NCBI RefSeq assembly: GCF_030652235.1
Contig: NZ_JAUSBA010000024.1
Location: 62,001 to 126,000, forward strand
Direction of reading: 5' to 3'
From: Cypionkella sp.
GTDB taxonomy: Bacteria > Pseudomonadota > Alphaproteobacteria > Rhodobacterales > Rhodobacteraceae
DNA: 64,000 bases
Below the pieces are notes generated by a model, which saw only the letters and a list, made by a program, of their open reading frames with translations, made no database searches and was not told the DNA's origin. The position numbers and the translations under genes were made by a program. Shown piece by piece: positions 45,043 through 54,110 of this stretch; position 1 is the stretch's first letter; each line of letters starts with the position of its first letter.

Positions 45043-46130
45043 GAAAGCTTCTCTGCGCCGTCATGGTCAGCCTGCTGTCAAGTGCGGCTTGGTCTGGCCC
45101 GATCCGCATTAAGGATCTGGTGGAATTTGACGGCGTACGCTCCAACGATCTGGTCGGCTATGGGCTGGTCGTGGGCCTGAATGGCACAGGGGATGGTTTG
45201 CGCAATGCGCCCTTCACTGAAGAGATTATGTCAAATCTGCTGGAACGGTTGGGCGTCAATGTCACGGGCGAGCAGTATCAACCCAAGAACGTCGCAGCTG
45301 TGTTCGTGACTGCAGCTTTACCGCCGTTTGCGCGGGCGGGCGGGCAGATTGATGTCACGGTTTCTGCGATCGGTGATGCGAAAAGTCTGCTCGGCGGCAC
45401 GCTGATCATGACGCCGCTGAACGGCGCGGATGGTCAGATCTATGCGGTGGCGCAGGGTGCGATCATTGCGGGCGGGATCTCGGCGGATGGCCAAGCGGCG
45501 AAAGTGGTGCAGGGTGTGCCAACTGCCGGAATGATCCCCTCTGGTGGCCGGGTCGAACGTGAGGTGGAGTTTGACTTCACCCAGCTGGAGTCGATGCGGC
45601 TGGCGCTGCGCGAACCTGATTTCACAACAGCCGAGCGCATTGAATCCGCGATCAACGCCAAAATGGGCAGAGGCTCGGCCGAGATGTTGGATGCGGGCAC
45701 GGTGCTGTTGCAAACCAACGGGCGCTCGCCTGCGCATCTGGTAAGCCGGGTGGAGAATATTCTGGTAGAGCCTGAAACGAAAGCGCGGGTTGTCGTCGAT
45801 CAACGCTCGGGCACCATCGTGATGGGCGAAGACGTGCGGATCAGCCGGGTCGCGGTGGCGCAGGGTAACCTCACGCTGCGGATTGATGAAACCCCAATGG
45901 TGTCGCAGCCGAACCCCTTTGCGGAAGGCAAAACCATCGTACTGCCGCGCACATCTGTCGATATCCAAAACGCACCCGGCACAGGGTTAGCCGAGGTTTC
46001 CGGCGGAACCAATCTGTCCGAGGTGGTGGCAGGGTTGAACGCGCTGGGGGTAGCGCCGCATGACATGATCGACATTCTGAAAAGCATCAATGCGGCCGGG
46101 GCGCTCCACGCCGAGTTCGTGGTCAACTGA
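45039..46130 (+). CDS. flgI: Flagellar P-ring protein FlgI
   Basis: Forms the periplasmic P-ring around the rod, 363 aa. A signal peptide (about residues 1-20, ending SAAWSG) precedes RIKDLVEFDGVRSNDLVGYGLVVGLNGTGDG (in parts), the family start. VSGGTNLSEVVAGLNALGV near the end is also conserved. Last gene of the motB-flgEKLI run, followed by an intrinsic terminator. Coupled to flgL by ATGA. Confidence 0.96.
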   Translation: MRKLLCAVMVSLLSSAAWSGPIRIKDLVEFDGVRSNDLVGYGLVVGLNGTGDGLRNAPFTEEIMSNLLERLGVNVTGEQYQPKNVAAVFVTAALPPFARAGGQIDVTVSAIGDAKSLLGGTLIMTPLNGADGQIYAVAQGAIIAGGISADGQAAKVVQGVPTAGMIPSGGRVEREVEFDFTQLESMRLALREPDFTTAERIESAINAKMGRGSAEMLDAGTVLLQTNGRSPAHLVSRVENILVEPETKARVVVDQRSGTIVMGEDVRISRVAVAQGNLTLRIDETPMVSQPNPFAEGKTIVLPRTSVDIQNAPGTGLAEVSGGTNLSEVVAGLNALGVAPHDMIDILKSINAAGALHAEFVVN

Positions 46131-46132
46131 AA

Positions 46133-46152
46133 CGGCAGATTGCCGCCTTTTT
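46133..46152 (+). terminator. Intrinsic terminator after flgI
   Basis: CGGCA-GAT-TGCCG followed by CC and T5, starting 2 bases after the flgI stop and before convergent fliP. Confidence 0.75.
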
Positions 46153-46166
46153 CGGTTCACATCCGG

Positions 46167-46892
46167 TCAAAAATAACTTCGCACCAAAGCGCTGGACACA
46201 AGGCTCCAGCCATCCGCGACGACGAAGAACGCCAGCTTGAAGGGCAGCGACACCACCGCAGGCGGTACCATCATCATGCCCATAGACATCAGCACTGCGG
46301 CGACAACAAGATCGATGATCAGGAACGGCAGGAAGATCAGAAAACCGATCTCAAAGGCGCGCTGAGTTTCCGACAGGATGAACGAGGGCACCAGCAGCGA
46401 CAGCGGCGCGTCCACCGGCAAAACCTGCGCCATATTGGGCCGCAGATTTTGCAGCGCGGCAAAGGTATCGCCATCCAACCGATGCGCCATAAAGCCGCGA
46501 AACGGGGCAAGAATGAGCGGAATCGCCTGCTGGATGTCGATGCTGCCCGCATTCAACGGCTCGATCCCTTTCACCCAGGCCTCAGTGAACACCGGATCCA
46601 TCACGAACCACGTTAGAAACAGCGCAAGGCTGACGATCAGCATATTCGGCGGCGCTTGTTGCAGCCCAATGGCTTGGCGCAGGATCGACAACACGGTGAC
46701 AATGAAGGGAAAGCAGGTGATCATCACCGCCAGACCCGGCACGAGGCTTAGCACCGTCATCACCACCAGCAACTGCACCGACCGGGTGGAGAGCGAACTG
46801 CTATCGCCAAAATCAATCGACAATCCCTGCGCCAGCGCCGGGGCCGCGCACATCAGCACGATCGCCAGCGCCAGACCTGCGCGTTGCATCAT
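46167..46892 (-). CDS. fliP: Flagellar export gate protein FliP
   Basis: Core of the FliPQR export gate, 241 aa. A signal sequence (ending APALAQG) and four helices are visible. Conserved stretches include PNMLIVSLALFLTWFVMDPV and the C-terminal EIGFLIFLPFLIIDLVVAAVLMSMGMMMVPP (in parts). Last gene of the minus-strand fliF-H-N-P group; its start overlaps the fliN stop by 4 bases. Confidence 0.95.
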   Translation of the reverse strand: MMQRAGLALAIVLMCAAPALAQGLSIDFGDSSSLSTRSVQLLVVMTVLSLVPGLAVMITCFPFIVTVLSILRQAIGLQQAPPNMLIVSLALFLTWFVMDPVFTEAWVKGIEPLNAGSIDIQQAIPLILAPFRGFMAHRLDGDTFAALQNLRPNMAQVLPVDAPLSLLVPSFILSETQRAFEIGFLIFLPFLIIDLVVAAVLMSMGMMMVPPAVVSLPFKLAFFVVADGWSLVSSALVRSYF

Positions 46893-47158
46893 AGCCCGCC
46901 CCGCAGGTTCACCACTTCGGTTAGCCGCACCGCGAGTTGGCCGGAACTGTCGCCCTCCAACTCTTGCAGCTCACCGCGGGCGATCAGCCGATCGCCGACG
47001 TAAAGCTCGACCGGATCATCCACGCGTCGATCCAGCGCCAGCACCGCGTCGCGTGACAGCCGCAGCAAATCGCGCACCAGCGGGCGAGCCTTTCCAACCG
47101 AGATGGTGACCTCAATCGGCACTTGGCCAAACGGATTGCCATCTGACAGTTCATCCAT
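46889..47158 (-). CDS. fliN: Flagellar motor switch protein FliN
   Basis: C-ring component of 89 aa, about the length of the bare SpoA domain. The domain is complete: PIEVTISVGKARPLVRDLLRL, then DDPVELYVGDRLIARGELQ and VRLTEVVNLR. ATG 47158 overlaps the fliH gene by 8 bases; a longer in-frame start is rejected. fliM and fliG are not in this window. Confidence 0.92.
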   Translation of the reverse strand: MDELSDGNPFGQVPIEVTISVGKARPLVRDLLRLSRDAVLALDRRVDDPVELYVGDRLIARGELQELEGDSSGQLAVRLTEVVNLRGGL

Positions 47159-47747
47159 ATTTTTTCTCCTGCTCTGGAATGTCAAAGAAACTGCGCACGG
47201 CGGCGGTGATTTCAGCGGTTGCGCGATCAAGATTGATCTGCGTTTCGGTACCGCCAAATTTCAAATATACTTGCCCCTCGCTGAGACTGGGTTCTTCCGT
47301 CACGATCAGCGGCAGGCCGGTGGCTTGCTCCAGCAATGCCTCGACCGCTACGCGCGCGGTCGGGTTCAGAACCATTGTGATTGGCGTATCCACCAGCTTT
47401 TCAGCCATCGGCATCAATGCCTCCAGCACCACTTGCGATAGCGTTTCGCGGGCAAGCGCCGGCAAAAGCTGCCCGACCATCTCGCTCATCAAGGGTTGAA
47501 GGGCGAGCAAGACGTGCTGGCGAGCCTCGTGAAAGGTGAAGGACAACCCTTGCAAATTACGCGCCAGATCGGCCTGCACGCGGGTCTGGTCGCTGGATTG
47601 CGCGGCAGCCGCATCCTCCCATCCTGCGCTATAGCCGGACTCGTAGGCGGCAAGCTTGGTTTCCTCTAGATGCATAGCGTCGAGCACAACCGTCTTGCCG
47701 CCATTTGCGGTTTGCTCTGTCTCGAACATTTCTAATCGCAACGCCAT
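47151..47747 (-). CDS. fliH: FliH-type flagellar export regulator
   Basis: A 198-aa protein in the fliH position between fliF and fliN. An N-terminal helical region (KLAAYESGYSAGWEDAAAAQ, a GxxxG-like pattern of FliH) is followed by a long helix and a C-terminal domain (VYLKFGGTETQINLDRA). FliH regulates the ATPase FliI and links it to the C-ring. Similarity is recognisable mainly by context and helix pattern, so the symbol is probable. Confidence 0.78.
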   Translation of the reverse strand: MALRLEMFETEQTANGGKTVVLDAMHLEETKLAAYESGYSAGWEDAAAAQSSDQTRVQADLARNLQGLSFTFHEARQHVLLALQPLMSEMVGQLLPALARETLSQVVLEALMPMAEKLVDTPITMVLNPTARVAVEALLEQATGLPLIVTEEPSLSEGQVYLKFGGTETQINLDRATAEITAAVRSFFDIPEQEKKYG

Positions 47748-49342
47748 CAGCGCACCTCCTCCTCAACTTCCATCCAGCCGCGCAGAATTTCGACGGATTC
47801 GGATTGGCGCTCTTCAATCAACTGACGCAGACGGCTCATCGGGTCTTTCGCCACATCCGATCCCGGCACACCAGAGACGACAGACAGCGGCGGCAGATCG
47901 GTGCCATCGTCGATCTCGCCTGTCAGCACACGTTGGCCGTCAAAGTTGGCCACTCCGGGCAACGCCAGCGTCGGCATCGGGACGGGCAGAGCCTGCCTGC
48001 GGGTGGCAGAGGTCAGCACCGGGCGGATCACGAACAGCCCCAGGATCAGCGCCACCAAAGCCAGCACGGCGGTCTGGATCAGCGTCATCAGATTGATCTC
48101 GCCAAAGGAAAACATACTGGCCGCAGCCACATCGCCCAGCTGCGGCAAAGGCTCAAACGCCAGAGATTTCAACGTCAGAACATCGCCGCGCGTTGTATCA
48201 AGACCTGCGGCAGAGCTGACAAGTTCACGCAAAACCCCCAGTTCTTCCTCGGGGCGCGGCTGCAGGCTGACCGTGCCATCCGCCGCCGTCACCGGCACAC
48301 CATCCACCAGAACCGCCACCGAAATCTTGCGCACCGCACCGGGTGCCTTCACCAACTGGCGATTGGTCTCGGACACCTCGTAATTCACCTTCTCGCGGGT
48401 TTCGGAGTTCTCACTTTTGCCATTGCCCCCCGCCGACGCTTGGTTGGCAGGCAGATTTGAGGCCACCGTCACATCGCCGCCGGGCTGCGTGTTAGATCCA
48501 GATTGCTGGGTGTTGTCGGTGGAAATCGCCACGCGGCTTTGCGGATCAAAACTACGCTCGGTGATCTGTTCGGCATCGGTGACCACGTCCACCGCCACCT
48601 CAACCACCGCCTTTCCCGGCCCGACCCGCGCCGACAGCAGGCGTTCGACATTCTGCTTGATCTCAGCCGCCTTGCTGTCAGCGGCGAGGCTAGGGGCGGT
48701 CTGATCAGCGTCCGAGGCGATCAATCCGGCGACAGAATCAATCACCGCAACCTCATCCGGCACCATCCCCGGCATCGAAGCCGCAATCAGATGCCGCAAC
48801 GCTTTGGCCTGCACAGCGGGCAGGTTGCCGCCAACCGAGGTGATCGTCACGCTGGCACTGGGTTTTACATCGCGCTGAAACGGCTGCGATGGCGCTTGGG
48901 CAATATGCACCCGCGCTGTGCGAATTTGCGGATTTGACATAATCGTCCGCGAAAGTTCGCCCTCTTTCGCCCGCCAATAGGCCGCATCAAACATTTGCGC
49001 GGTGGTACCAAAGCCGGACAGCGAATCAAGCAATTCATATCCAGTGCCAGAATTCGCAGGCAGACCTTCCGCCGCCAAAGTCATGCGCAGCGCATCGCGT
49101 TGGCCCTCATCGACGTAAATCGCCTGACCGCGCACCTCGTAGGTCACCCCCTTTTGATCCAGCGCGATGATTACATCGCCAGCCGCCGAACTATCCAACC
49201 CAGCATAAAGCAAAGACATTCCCGGCGTCCCTGCTATCCGCGACATCATCATAACGGCCAAGAACATCGCCAAGGTCGCGCCCAAAACAACAAGACGTTT
49301 GCGGCCATCAAGGTTCTGCCAAATTTGCAACAGGTTCTGCAC
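47747..49342 (-). CDS. fliF: Flagellar MS-ring protein FliF
   Basis: Membrane-embedded base of the rotor, 531 aa. N-terminal helix LVVLGATLAMFLAVMMM, ring-building motif MSLLYAGLDSSAAGDVI, EGELSRTIMSNPQIRTARVHIA, and a second helix near residues 425-445. The C-terminal cytoplasmic tail that binds FliG is short. The start is GTG 49342 with GGAGAG upstream. Divergent from fliL; a CtrA-like site lies in the gap. Confidence 0.95.
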   Translation of the reverse strand: MQNLLQIWQNLDGRKRLVVLGATLAMFLAVMMMSRIAGTPGMSLLYAGLDSSAAGDVIIALDQKGVTYEVRGQAIYVDEGQRDALRMTLAAEGLPANSGTGYELLDSLSGFGTTAQMFDAAYWRAKEGELSRTIMSNPQIRTARVHIAQAPSQPFQRDVKPSASVTITSVGGNLPAVQAKALRHLIAASMPGMVPDEVAVIDSVAGLIASDADQTAPSLAADSKAAEIKQNVERLLSARVGPGKAVVEVAVDVVTDAEQITERSFDPQSRVAISTDNTQQSGSNTQPGGDVTVASNLPANQASAGGNGKSENSETREKVNYEVSETNRQLVKAPGAVRKISVAVLVDGVPVTAADGTVSLQPRPEEELGVLRELVSSAAGLDTTRGDVLTLKSLAFEPLPQLGDVAAASMFSFGEINLMTLIQTAVLALVALILGLFVIRPVLTSATRRQALPVPMPTLALPGVANFDGQRVLTGEIDDGTDLPPLSVVSGVPGSDVAKDPMSRLRQLIEERQSESVEILRGWMEVEEEVR

Positions 49343-49396
49343 GGTCGCTCTCCGGTGGGGGTTCTGCCCGATGAAACCAGCTTTGACGGATTGGCC

Positions 49397-49411
49397 TTAA
49401 CAATCGGTTAG
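49397..49411. promoter_or_regulatory. CtrA-like site between fliF and fliL
   Basis: TTAACAATCGGTTAG matches TTAA-N7-TTAA at seven of eight consensus bases. It lies 14 bases before fliL and 55 bases before fliF. CtrA control of motility is known in Rhodobacterales; use of this site is inferred. Confidence 0.55.
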
Positions 49412-49424
49412 TGAGCTTGGGTCT

Positions 49425-49940
49425 ATGTTTGGTCTGCAAGCAAAGACGGAGGGCCAAGTGGCCGAAGCTGAACAGCCGCAGGATGCGGCACCGAAAAAAA
49501 AGTCGAAAAAGCCTTTGCTGATCGGGCTTACGCTGGCTTTTCTGCTGGGTGGGGCAGGATTTTACGCCACTTGGTCAGGCTTAATTCTAGCTGGGGGAGC
49601 GGGATATGCAGAAGGTGCCGCTGAACCCAACCCCTTGCCCGATATCAGTTTTGTTCCGGTTGAATCGGTGATCGTCTCGATCGGCCCCGGCGAAGATGGC
49701 AGGCATCTGCGCTTCACCTCGCAGTTAGAGGTCGCAGGCAGTCATGCGGCAGAGGTCACCACCCTGCTGCCGCGTATCATCGATGTGATGAACGGCTACT
49801 TACGAGCCATTGATCCGGCCGAATTTGACGATTCTGCTGCACTGGTGCGGATGCGCGCACAATTGTTGCGCCGGATTCAGATTGTCACCGGCGATGGTCG
49901 GGTGCGCGATCTTCTTATCACCGAATTTGTGCTAAACTGA
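49425..49940 (+). CDS. fliL: Flagellar basal-body protein FliL
   Basis: Inner-membrane protein that surrounds and supports stator units, 171 aa. A basic N-terminus (PKKKSKKP) precedes one helix (LLIGLTLAFLLGGAGFYATW). The periplasmic domain has FVPVESVIVSIGPGEDGRHLRFTSQLEV (in parts) and ends VRDLLITEFVLN. First gene of the plus-strand run up to flhB. A second, frameshifted fliL-like gene lies at 59.1-59.6 kb. Confidence 0.92.
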   Translation: MFGLQAKTEGQVAEAEQPQDAAPKKKSKKPLLIGLTLAFLLGGAGFYATWSGLILAGGAGYAEGAAEPNPLPDISFVPVESVIVSIGPGEDGRHLRFTSQLEVAGSHAAEVTTLLPRIIDVMNGYLRAIDPAEFDDSAALVRMRAQLLRRIQIVTGDGRVRDLLITEFVLN

Positions 49941-49951
49941 AGGAAAACCAA

Positions 49952-50344
49952 ATGGTGCTGATCGCGGATATTTTGATGGCGGCGGGCTCTTTCGGGGCGG
50001 CGATTTATTGCTATGTACTGTCGGGCAGGTTGAAGACATTCACTACGCTGGAAACTGGCATGGGCGGCGCGATTGCGGTGCTGTCAGCGCAGGTCGATGA
50101 CATGACACGCGCGCTGGAACAGGCGCGCTCGGCGGCGCATGGCTCGGCGGATGGGCTGAAAGCTCTCACCAATCGTGCCGAATCTGTGGCCGGGAGATTG
50201 GAATTGCTGGTCGCATCTCTGCATGGTCTGCCTGATCCTGCGGCCCCCTCCGCCAATGTTGAGGCTGAACCAGCCGAGGCCGCCCGGAATCTGCGCTTCG
50301 TGCGCAGGCGGGTGGCGCGAACGGATATGGAGGTGGCGGAATGA
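49952..50344 (+). CDS. Uncharacterised flagellar-cluster protein (DUF6468-like)
   Basis: A 130-aa protein with one N-terminal membrane helix (IADILMAAGSFGAAIYCYVL) followed by a coiled coil (residues about 30-90, GGAIAVLSAQVDDMTRALEQA) and a basic C-terminus (LRFVRRRVARTD). Genes of this look occur between fliL and motE in alphaproteobacterial clusters. The stop overlaps the motE-like start by 4 bases. Role unknown; a stator or basal-body accessory is inferred from position. Confidence 0.72.
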   Translation: MVLIADILMAAGSFGAAIYCYVLSGRLKTFTTLETGMGGAIAVLSAQVDDMTRALEQARSAAHGSADGLKALTNRAESVAGRLELLVASLHGLPDPAAPSANVEAEPAEAARNLRFVRRRVARTDMEVAE

Positions 50345-50910
50345 CAAAGCCCCGCCCGCGCAGTGGTCGCGGCACTTTGGTGATTCTGACGCTGTTTCTC
50401 GCAGCCTCTGGTGCCTTGCGCGTAGGGTCTGGCGTGGGCTCGGCGCTGGCAAACTCTGTGGCTGCAACAGATGTGCCTGCCACCGATCCACAATCCTGCC
50501 CCACAACGCCCCTCGCCTTGGCCGAAGCGTTGAGCGCGCGCGAAGCTCAGGTCACCGCGCGCGAAACCGCCTTAGCGGATCGGATGGCGGCGCTGGCACT
50601 GGCCGAGGCCGCGATCAAGGCCCGGATGGATGAAATGACTGCCGCCGAGACAAGCCTGAAGAAAACCTTGCAGATTGCCGATGGTGCCGCAGAGGCCGAT
50701 CTGACCCGATTGACCGCCGTATATGAGGCTATGAAGCCCGCTGATGCCGCCAAACTGTTTGGCGAAATGGCACCAGAATTTGCTGCAGGCTTCCTCGGTC
50801 GGATGACCCCGGGTGCGGCGGCGGCGGTGATGTCTGGGATGGCTCCGGCAAAAGTCTATGCAATTTCCGTGTTGATTGCCGGGCGCAATGCGATGGCGCC
50901 GAAGAACTAG
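50341..50910 (+). CDS. MotE-family flagellar protein (MgtE N-terminal-like domain)
   Basis: A 189-aa protein with an N-terminal signal/anchor (GTLVILTLFLAASGALRVG), a coiled coil (residues about 60-125) and a C-terminal MgtE-N-like helical module (AVYEAMKPADAAKLFGEM, FLGRMTPGAAAAVMSGMAP). MotE is described in Sinorhizobium as a periplasmic chaperone for MotC. Here it is next to motA, so an assembly role for the stator is likely but unproven. Confidence 0.82.
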   Translation: MTKPRPRSGRGTLVILTLFLAASGALRVGSGVGSALANSVAATDVPATDPQSCPTTPLALAEALSAREAQVTARETALADRMAALALAEAAIKARMDEMTAAETSLKKTLQIADGAAEADLTRLTAVYEAMKPADAAKLFGEMAPEFAAGFLGRMTPGAAAAVMSGMAPAKVYAISVLIAGRNAMAPKN

Positions 50911-50971
50911 AGTCAGGGTTTCTTAACCCGGCTCTGCCATGCTGCGCGTAGGAAATTGGGTAGGGTCAGCG

Positions 50972-51841
50972 ATGTTCGGCATTATTGGTATCGTCGTCAT
51001 CCTCGTGATGGTGTTTGGCGGCTTTGTCATCCACGGCGGCCACCTTGCCCCGATTATGGAGGCGCTGCCGTTTGAGATGATCATGATCGGCGGGGCGGCG
51101 CTGGGATCTTTTCTGGTGTCAAACGATCTCGCGGCGGTCAAGAAAACCGCGAAAGATGTCGGCAAAGTTTTCAAAGGGCCAAAATGGAAACCCAATGATT
51201 TCCGTGACTTGCTGTGCCTGTTGTTCGAGTTGATCCGCATCGCCCGCGCCAATCCGGTGGGGTTGGAGGAGCATATCGAAAACCCGCAGGAATCGACCAT
51301 TTTCGGCAAATATCTAAAAATCCAGAAAGATCACGAAACGGTGGATTTGATTGCCGATACCTTTCGCGCAGCTTCAATGAATTACGACGACCCGCATCAG
51401 GTTGAAGAAGTGCTCGACAAACGGGTTGAGGCCGCGTTGGCCCATGCCATGCACTCCAGCCACGCGCTGCAATCCATGGCCGACGCCCTACCCGCGCTTG
51501 GCATTGTGGCTGCGGTTCTGGGGGTGATCAAGACGATGGGGTCATTGGACCAGCCGCCTGAAATTCTGGGCGAAATGATCGGCTCTGCCTTGGTCGGCAC
51601 TTTTCTGGGGGTGTTTCTGGCCTATGGCTTGATGGGCCCCTTCGCTGCACGGGTGAAAACGGTGACAGAGGATGACGGCCATTTCTATCAGCTTGTGCGA
51701 GAGGTGCTGGTGGCCAATCTGCATCGCCATGCCCCGAATATTTGCATCGAAGTCGGCCGCCAAAATACCCCGCATCACGTCCGCCCCAGCTTCGCAGCGG
51801 TTGAGGAATCTTTGCGGGCTTTGAAGCAGGGGGCCGCATGA
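50972..51841 (+). CDS. motA: Flagellar motor stator protein MotA
   Basis: Proton-channel partner of MotB, 289 aa with four helices. Typical elements are FGIIGIVVILVMVFGGFVIHGG, the cytoplasmic charged region with HHxxQEVEEVLDKR-like sequence (DPHQVEEVLDKRVEA), and ALPALGIVAAVLGVIKTMGSL containing the conserved Pro. ATG 50972 is chosen over an upstream in-frame start because relatives begin MFGIIG. Its stop overlaps the next gene (ATGA). Separated from motB by about 10 kb. Confidence 0.94.
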   Translation: MFGIIGIVVILVMVFGGFVIHGGHLAPIMEALPFEMIMIGGAALGSFLVSNDLAAVKKTAKDVGKVFKGPKWKPNDFRDLLCLLFELIRIARANPVGLEEHIENPQESTIFGKYLKIQKDHETVDLIADTFRAASMNYDDPHQVEEVLDKRVEAALAHAMHSSHALQSMADALPALGIVAAVLGVIKTMGSLDQPPEILGEMIGSALVGTFLGVFLAYGLMGPFAARVKTVTEDDGHFYQLVREVLVANLHRHAPNICIEVGRQNTPHHVRPSFAAVEESLRALKQGAA

Positions 51842-54012
51842 TCCGGCTGGTTTTCGCGATCTGGCTTGCCTTCACGACGATGGCCGCAGCCGCGCCCGTT
51901 CTGGTCAAATCCGGTGAGCACGACGGCTTTACCCGCTTGGTGCTGGAGTATGACGGCCCGGTGGATTGGCAGGTTGGCAGAACAGAAGACGGCTACGCGT
52001 TGCGGATCGCAAATAAGTCGCCCAGCTATGATCTGACAGAGACATTCAAAGTGATCGGGAAAAGCCGCCTCGCCGGGATTTCGACCGATCCCAACAGCGG
52101 GGCTCTGAACCTTGCCATCGCCTGCGCTTGCTACGCGATTCCGTTTGAATTTCGCCCCGGCATCATGGTGATTGATCTGCGCGATGGCAGGCCGCCCAAG
52201 GGCTCGTCGTTTGAGGAGCCGCTGGCGCAAACAGCACAACTCGAAGCTAACACCGAGCCTGTGCGCCCTGACATTACAACCGCTCGCTACGACTGGACGC
52301 TTCAGGCCTTGGCGCAGTTGCAAACCGGCCAGCCGAAAGCCACAAACGCGCGCCCGTTTACCGCCTTGCCCAACAGTGATCCAGCTTTGCAGCCGCTGCG
52401 CGATTCTTTGCTGCACCAGCTGAGCCGAGGCGCGGCTCAAGGCGTGGTCGACATGGCAGAATTGCATTCCGATCAGACGGTGCATCCCGCAGCAGCGGGA
52501 GAAGCTATCGGACCTGTCCGAGTCGGCTTGGGCGAATTGCCAAGTGTATCCATGTCAAATGGTCTGCCTGATCACGACAAGATCGGCGCGCAGGGCCAAG
52601 CTTGCGTCGAAGCTGACAGGCTGGATGTGGCAAGTTGGGGTGATGACAGCCCAGTGTTTGCGCAAATCGCCAAATCAAGTGAGGGCTTGATTGCCGAATT
52701 TGACAAAGCAGACCCCGCAGTGCTGCAACGCGCGGTCCAGTTCCATCTTTTCGTCGGTTTTGGCGCTGAGGCACAGCAGTTGATGCAGGCTTTCCCGATG
52801 GATCTGCCCGACAAGCCGCTGTGGCAAAGCATGGCACGGCTGGTGGATGGCCGTCCCGATCTAGGTTCTGCCTTCATAGGCCAAGAAGCTTGCGATAGCC
52901 CTGCGGCACTCTGGGCCATCCTCGCCCAGCCCAAGCTGGACGCGAGCCAACGTGCCAACACCAACGCTGCTTTTCTGGCCTTCTCCGCCCTGCCCATCGG
53001 CTTGCGCCGTGATCTGGGCCCGGTTTTGGCGGATCGCTTCATGGCAATCGGGGCCAATGACGCAGCAACCCGCGTGCGGGACGCGATCCTGCGGGCTCCG
53101 GGCGGGCCGGGACCGGATGCCGCACTTCTGACGGCCAGAATCGAGATGCGCCAAGGCGATGCTGCGGCAGCCGAGGTGACGTTGCAACAAATGGTCGCCG
53201 ATCCCGGCCCCGGCACGGCGACGGCTTTGGTGGCATTGGTCGAGGCCCGCATTGCCCAAGACCTGCCGATTGCGCCCGATATGGTCGTGGCGCTTGAGGC
53301 TGTGGCGCAAGAACAAACCGGATCAGCCACAGCCCCGGCTGCCATCCGCGCGCTGTTGTTGGCAAAAGCCGCCTCGGGCGACATCGAGGCTGCCTTTGCT
53401 TTGTTGCCGGATGCGCCCGAAGCCGAGCCGAAACTTTGGCGCATCCTCTCGCTTTTGGGGACGGATGACGCTGTGCTGGCACATGCCGTCTTGGTTTCCT
53501 CTGCGCCAGAGCCAAAGCTGACACCGGAAACTGCGGCAAAGCTTGCCGGGCGATTGTTACATTTGGGCATGGCAGACAGCGCGCTGCAGTGGCTGCGCGA
53601 CGAATCGCGGGTCGACCCGCTTCTATTGGCGACGATTCAGCTGCAACGGCACGATGGACGCGCAGCGTTGCGGGCGTTGACCGGCCAATACACGCCAGAC
53701 GCGCTAAAATTGCGCGCACTGGCAATGCAGCAACTGGGTGACGAAGCGGCGGCCGCACAGATCTACGCACAGTCGGGGGATTCTGCGGCCGAACAGCGCG
53801 CGCTGAGCATTGCGGAAAATTGGGCGGACACGGGCGTCCGTGGCGCCGATCCGTGGAAGCATCTGGCCAATGAGCTAAGCCCCGCACCGAGTCCAGATGC
53901 CGGTGCGGCTGTCGACAAAGGGCCGCTTGCCGTTGGCAAACAACTGGTCGAACGCAGCGCAACCACGCGCGATGCCATAGACGCGTTATTGACGCAAGTC
54001 GCGGCCCCTTAA
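51838..54012 (+). CDS. Uncharacterised 724-aa periplasmic flagellar-cluster protein
   Basis: No family recognised. A signal peptide (residues 1-19, ending TMAAAAP) is followed by a beta-rich, AMIN-like domain (LVKSGEHDGFTRLVLEYDGP ... GIMVIDLRDGRPP) to about residue 120. A linker and then about 480 residues of Ala-rich helical repeats follow, probably TPR/Sel1-like (AAEVTLQQMVADPGPGTATA). A cysteine pair (ACAC near residue 100) is notable. Coupled to motA by ATGA, which points to a periplasmic motor or rod role. FlgN, MotC and MotK-like roles cannot be told apart. Confidence 0.75.
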   Translation: MIRLVFAIWLAFTTMAAAAPVLVKSGEHDGFTRLVLEYDGPVDWQVGRTEDGYALRIANKSPSYDLTETFKVIGKSRLAGISTDPNSGALNLAIACACYAIPFEFRPGIMVIDLRDGRPPKGSSFEEPLAQTAQLEANTEPVRPDITTARYDWTLQALAQLQTGQPKATNARPFTALPNSDPALQPLRDSLLHQLSRGAAQGVVDMAELHSDQTVHPAAAGEAIGPVRVGLGELPSVSMSNGLPDHDKIGAQGQACVEADRLDVASWGDDSPVFAQIAKSSEGLIAEFDKADPAVLQRAVQFHLFVGFGAEAQQLMQAFPMDLPDKPLWQSMARLVDGRPDLGSAFIGQEACDSPAALWAILAQPKLDASQRANTNAAFLAFSALPIGLRRDLGPVLADRFMAIGANDAATRVRDAILRAPGGPGPDAALLTARIEMRQGDAAAAEVTLQQMVADPGPGTATALVALVEARIAQDLPIAPDMVVALEAVAQEQTGSATAPAAIRALLLAKAASGDIEAAFALLPDAPEAEPKLWRILSLLGTDDAVLAHAVLVSSAPEPKLTPETAAKLAGRLLHLGMADSALQWLRDESRVDPLLLATIQLQRHDGRAALRALTGQYTPDALKLRALAMQQLGDEAAAAQIYAQSGDSAAEQRALSIAENWADTGVRGADPWKHLANELSPAPSPDAGAAVDKGPLAVGKQLVERSATTRDAIDALLTQVAAP

Positions 54013-54110
54013 TTCAAAATCAGCGCTTTTGGTTACGGTTTGTGAAGATTCTGTCCCTAACGTGGCCCTATCGCCGGCACAAAACGTGACGGATCATTCG
54101 GGTGAAACCC

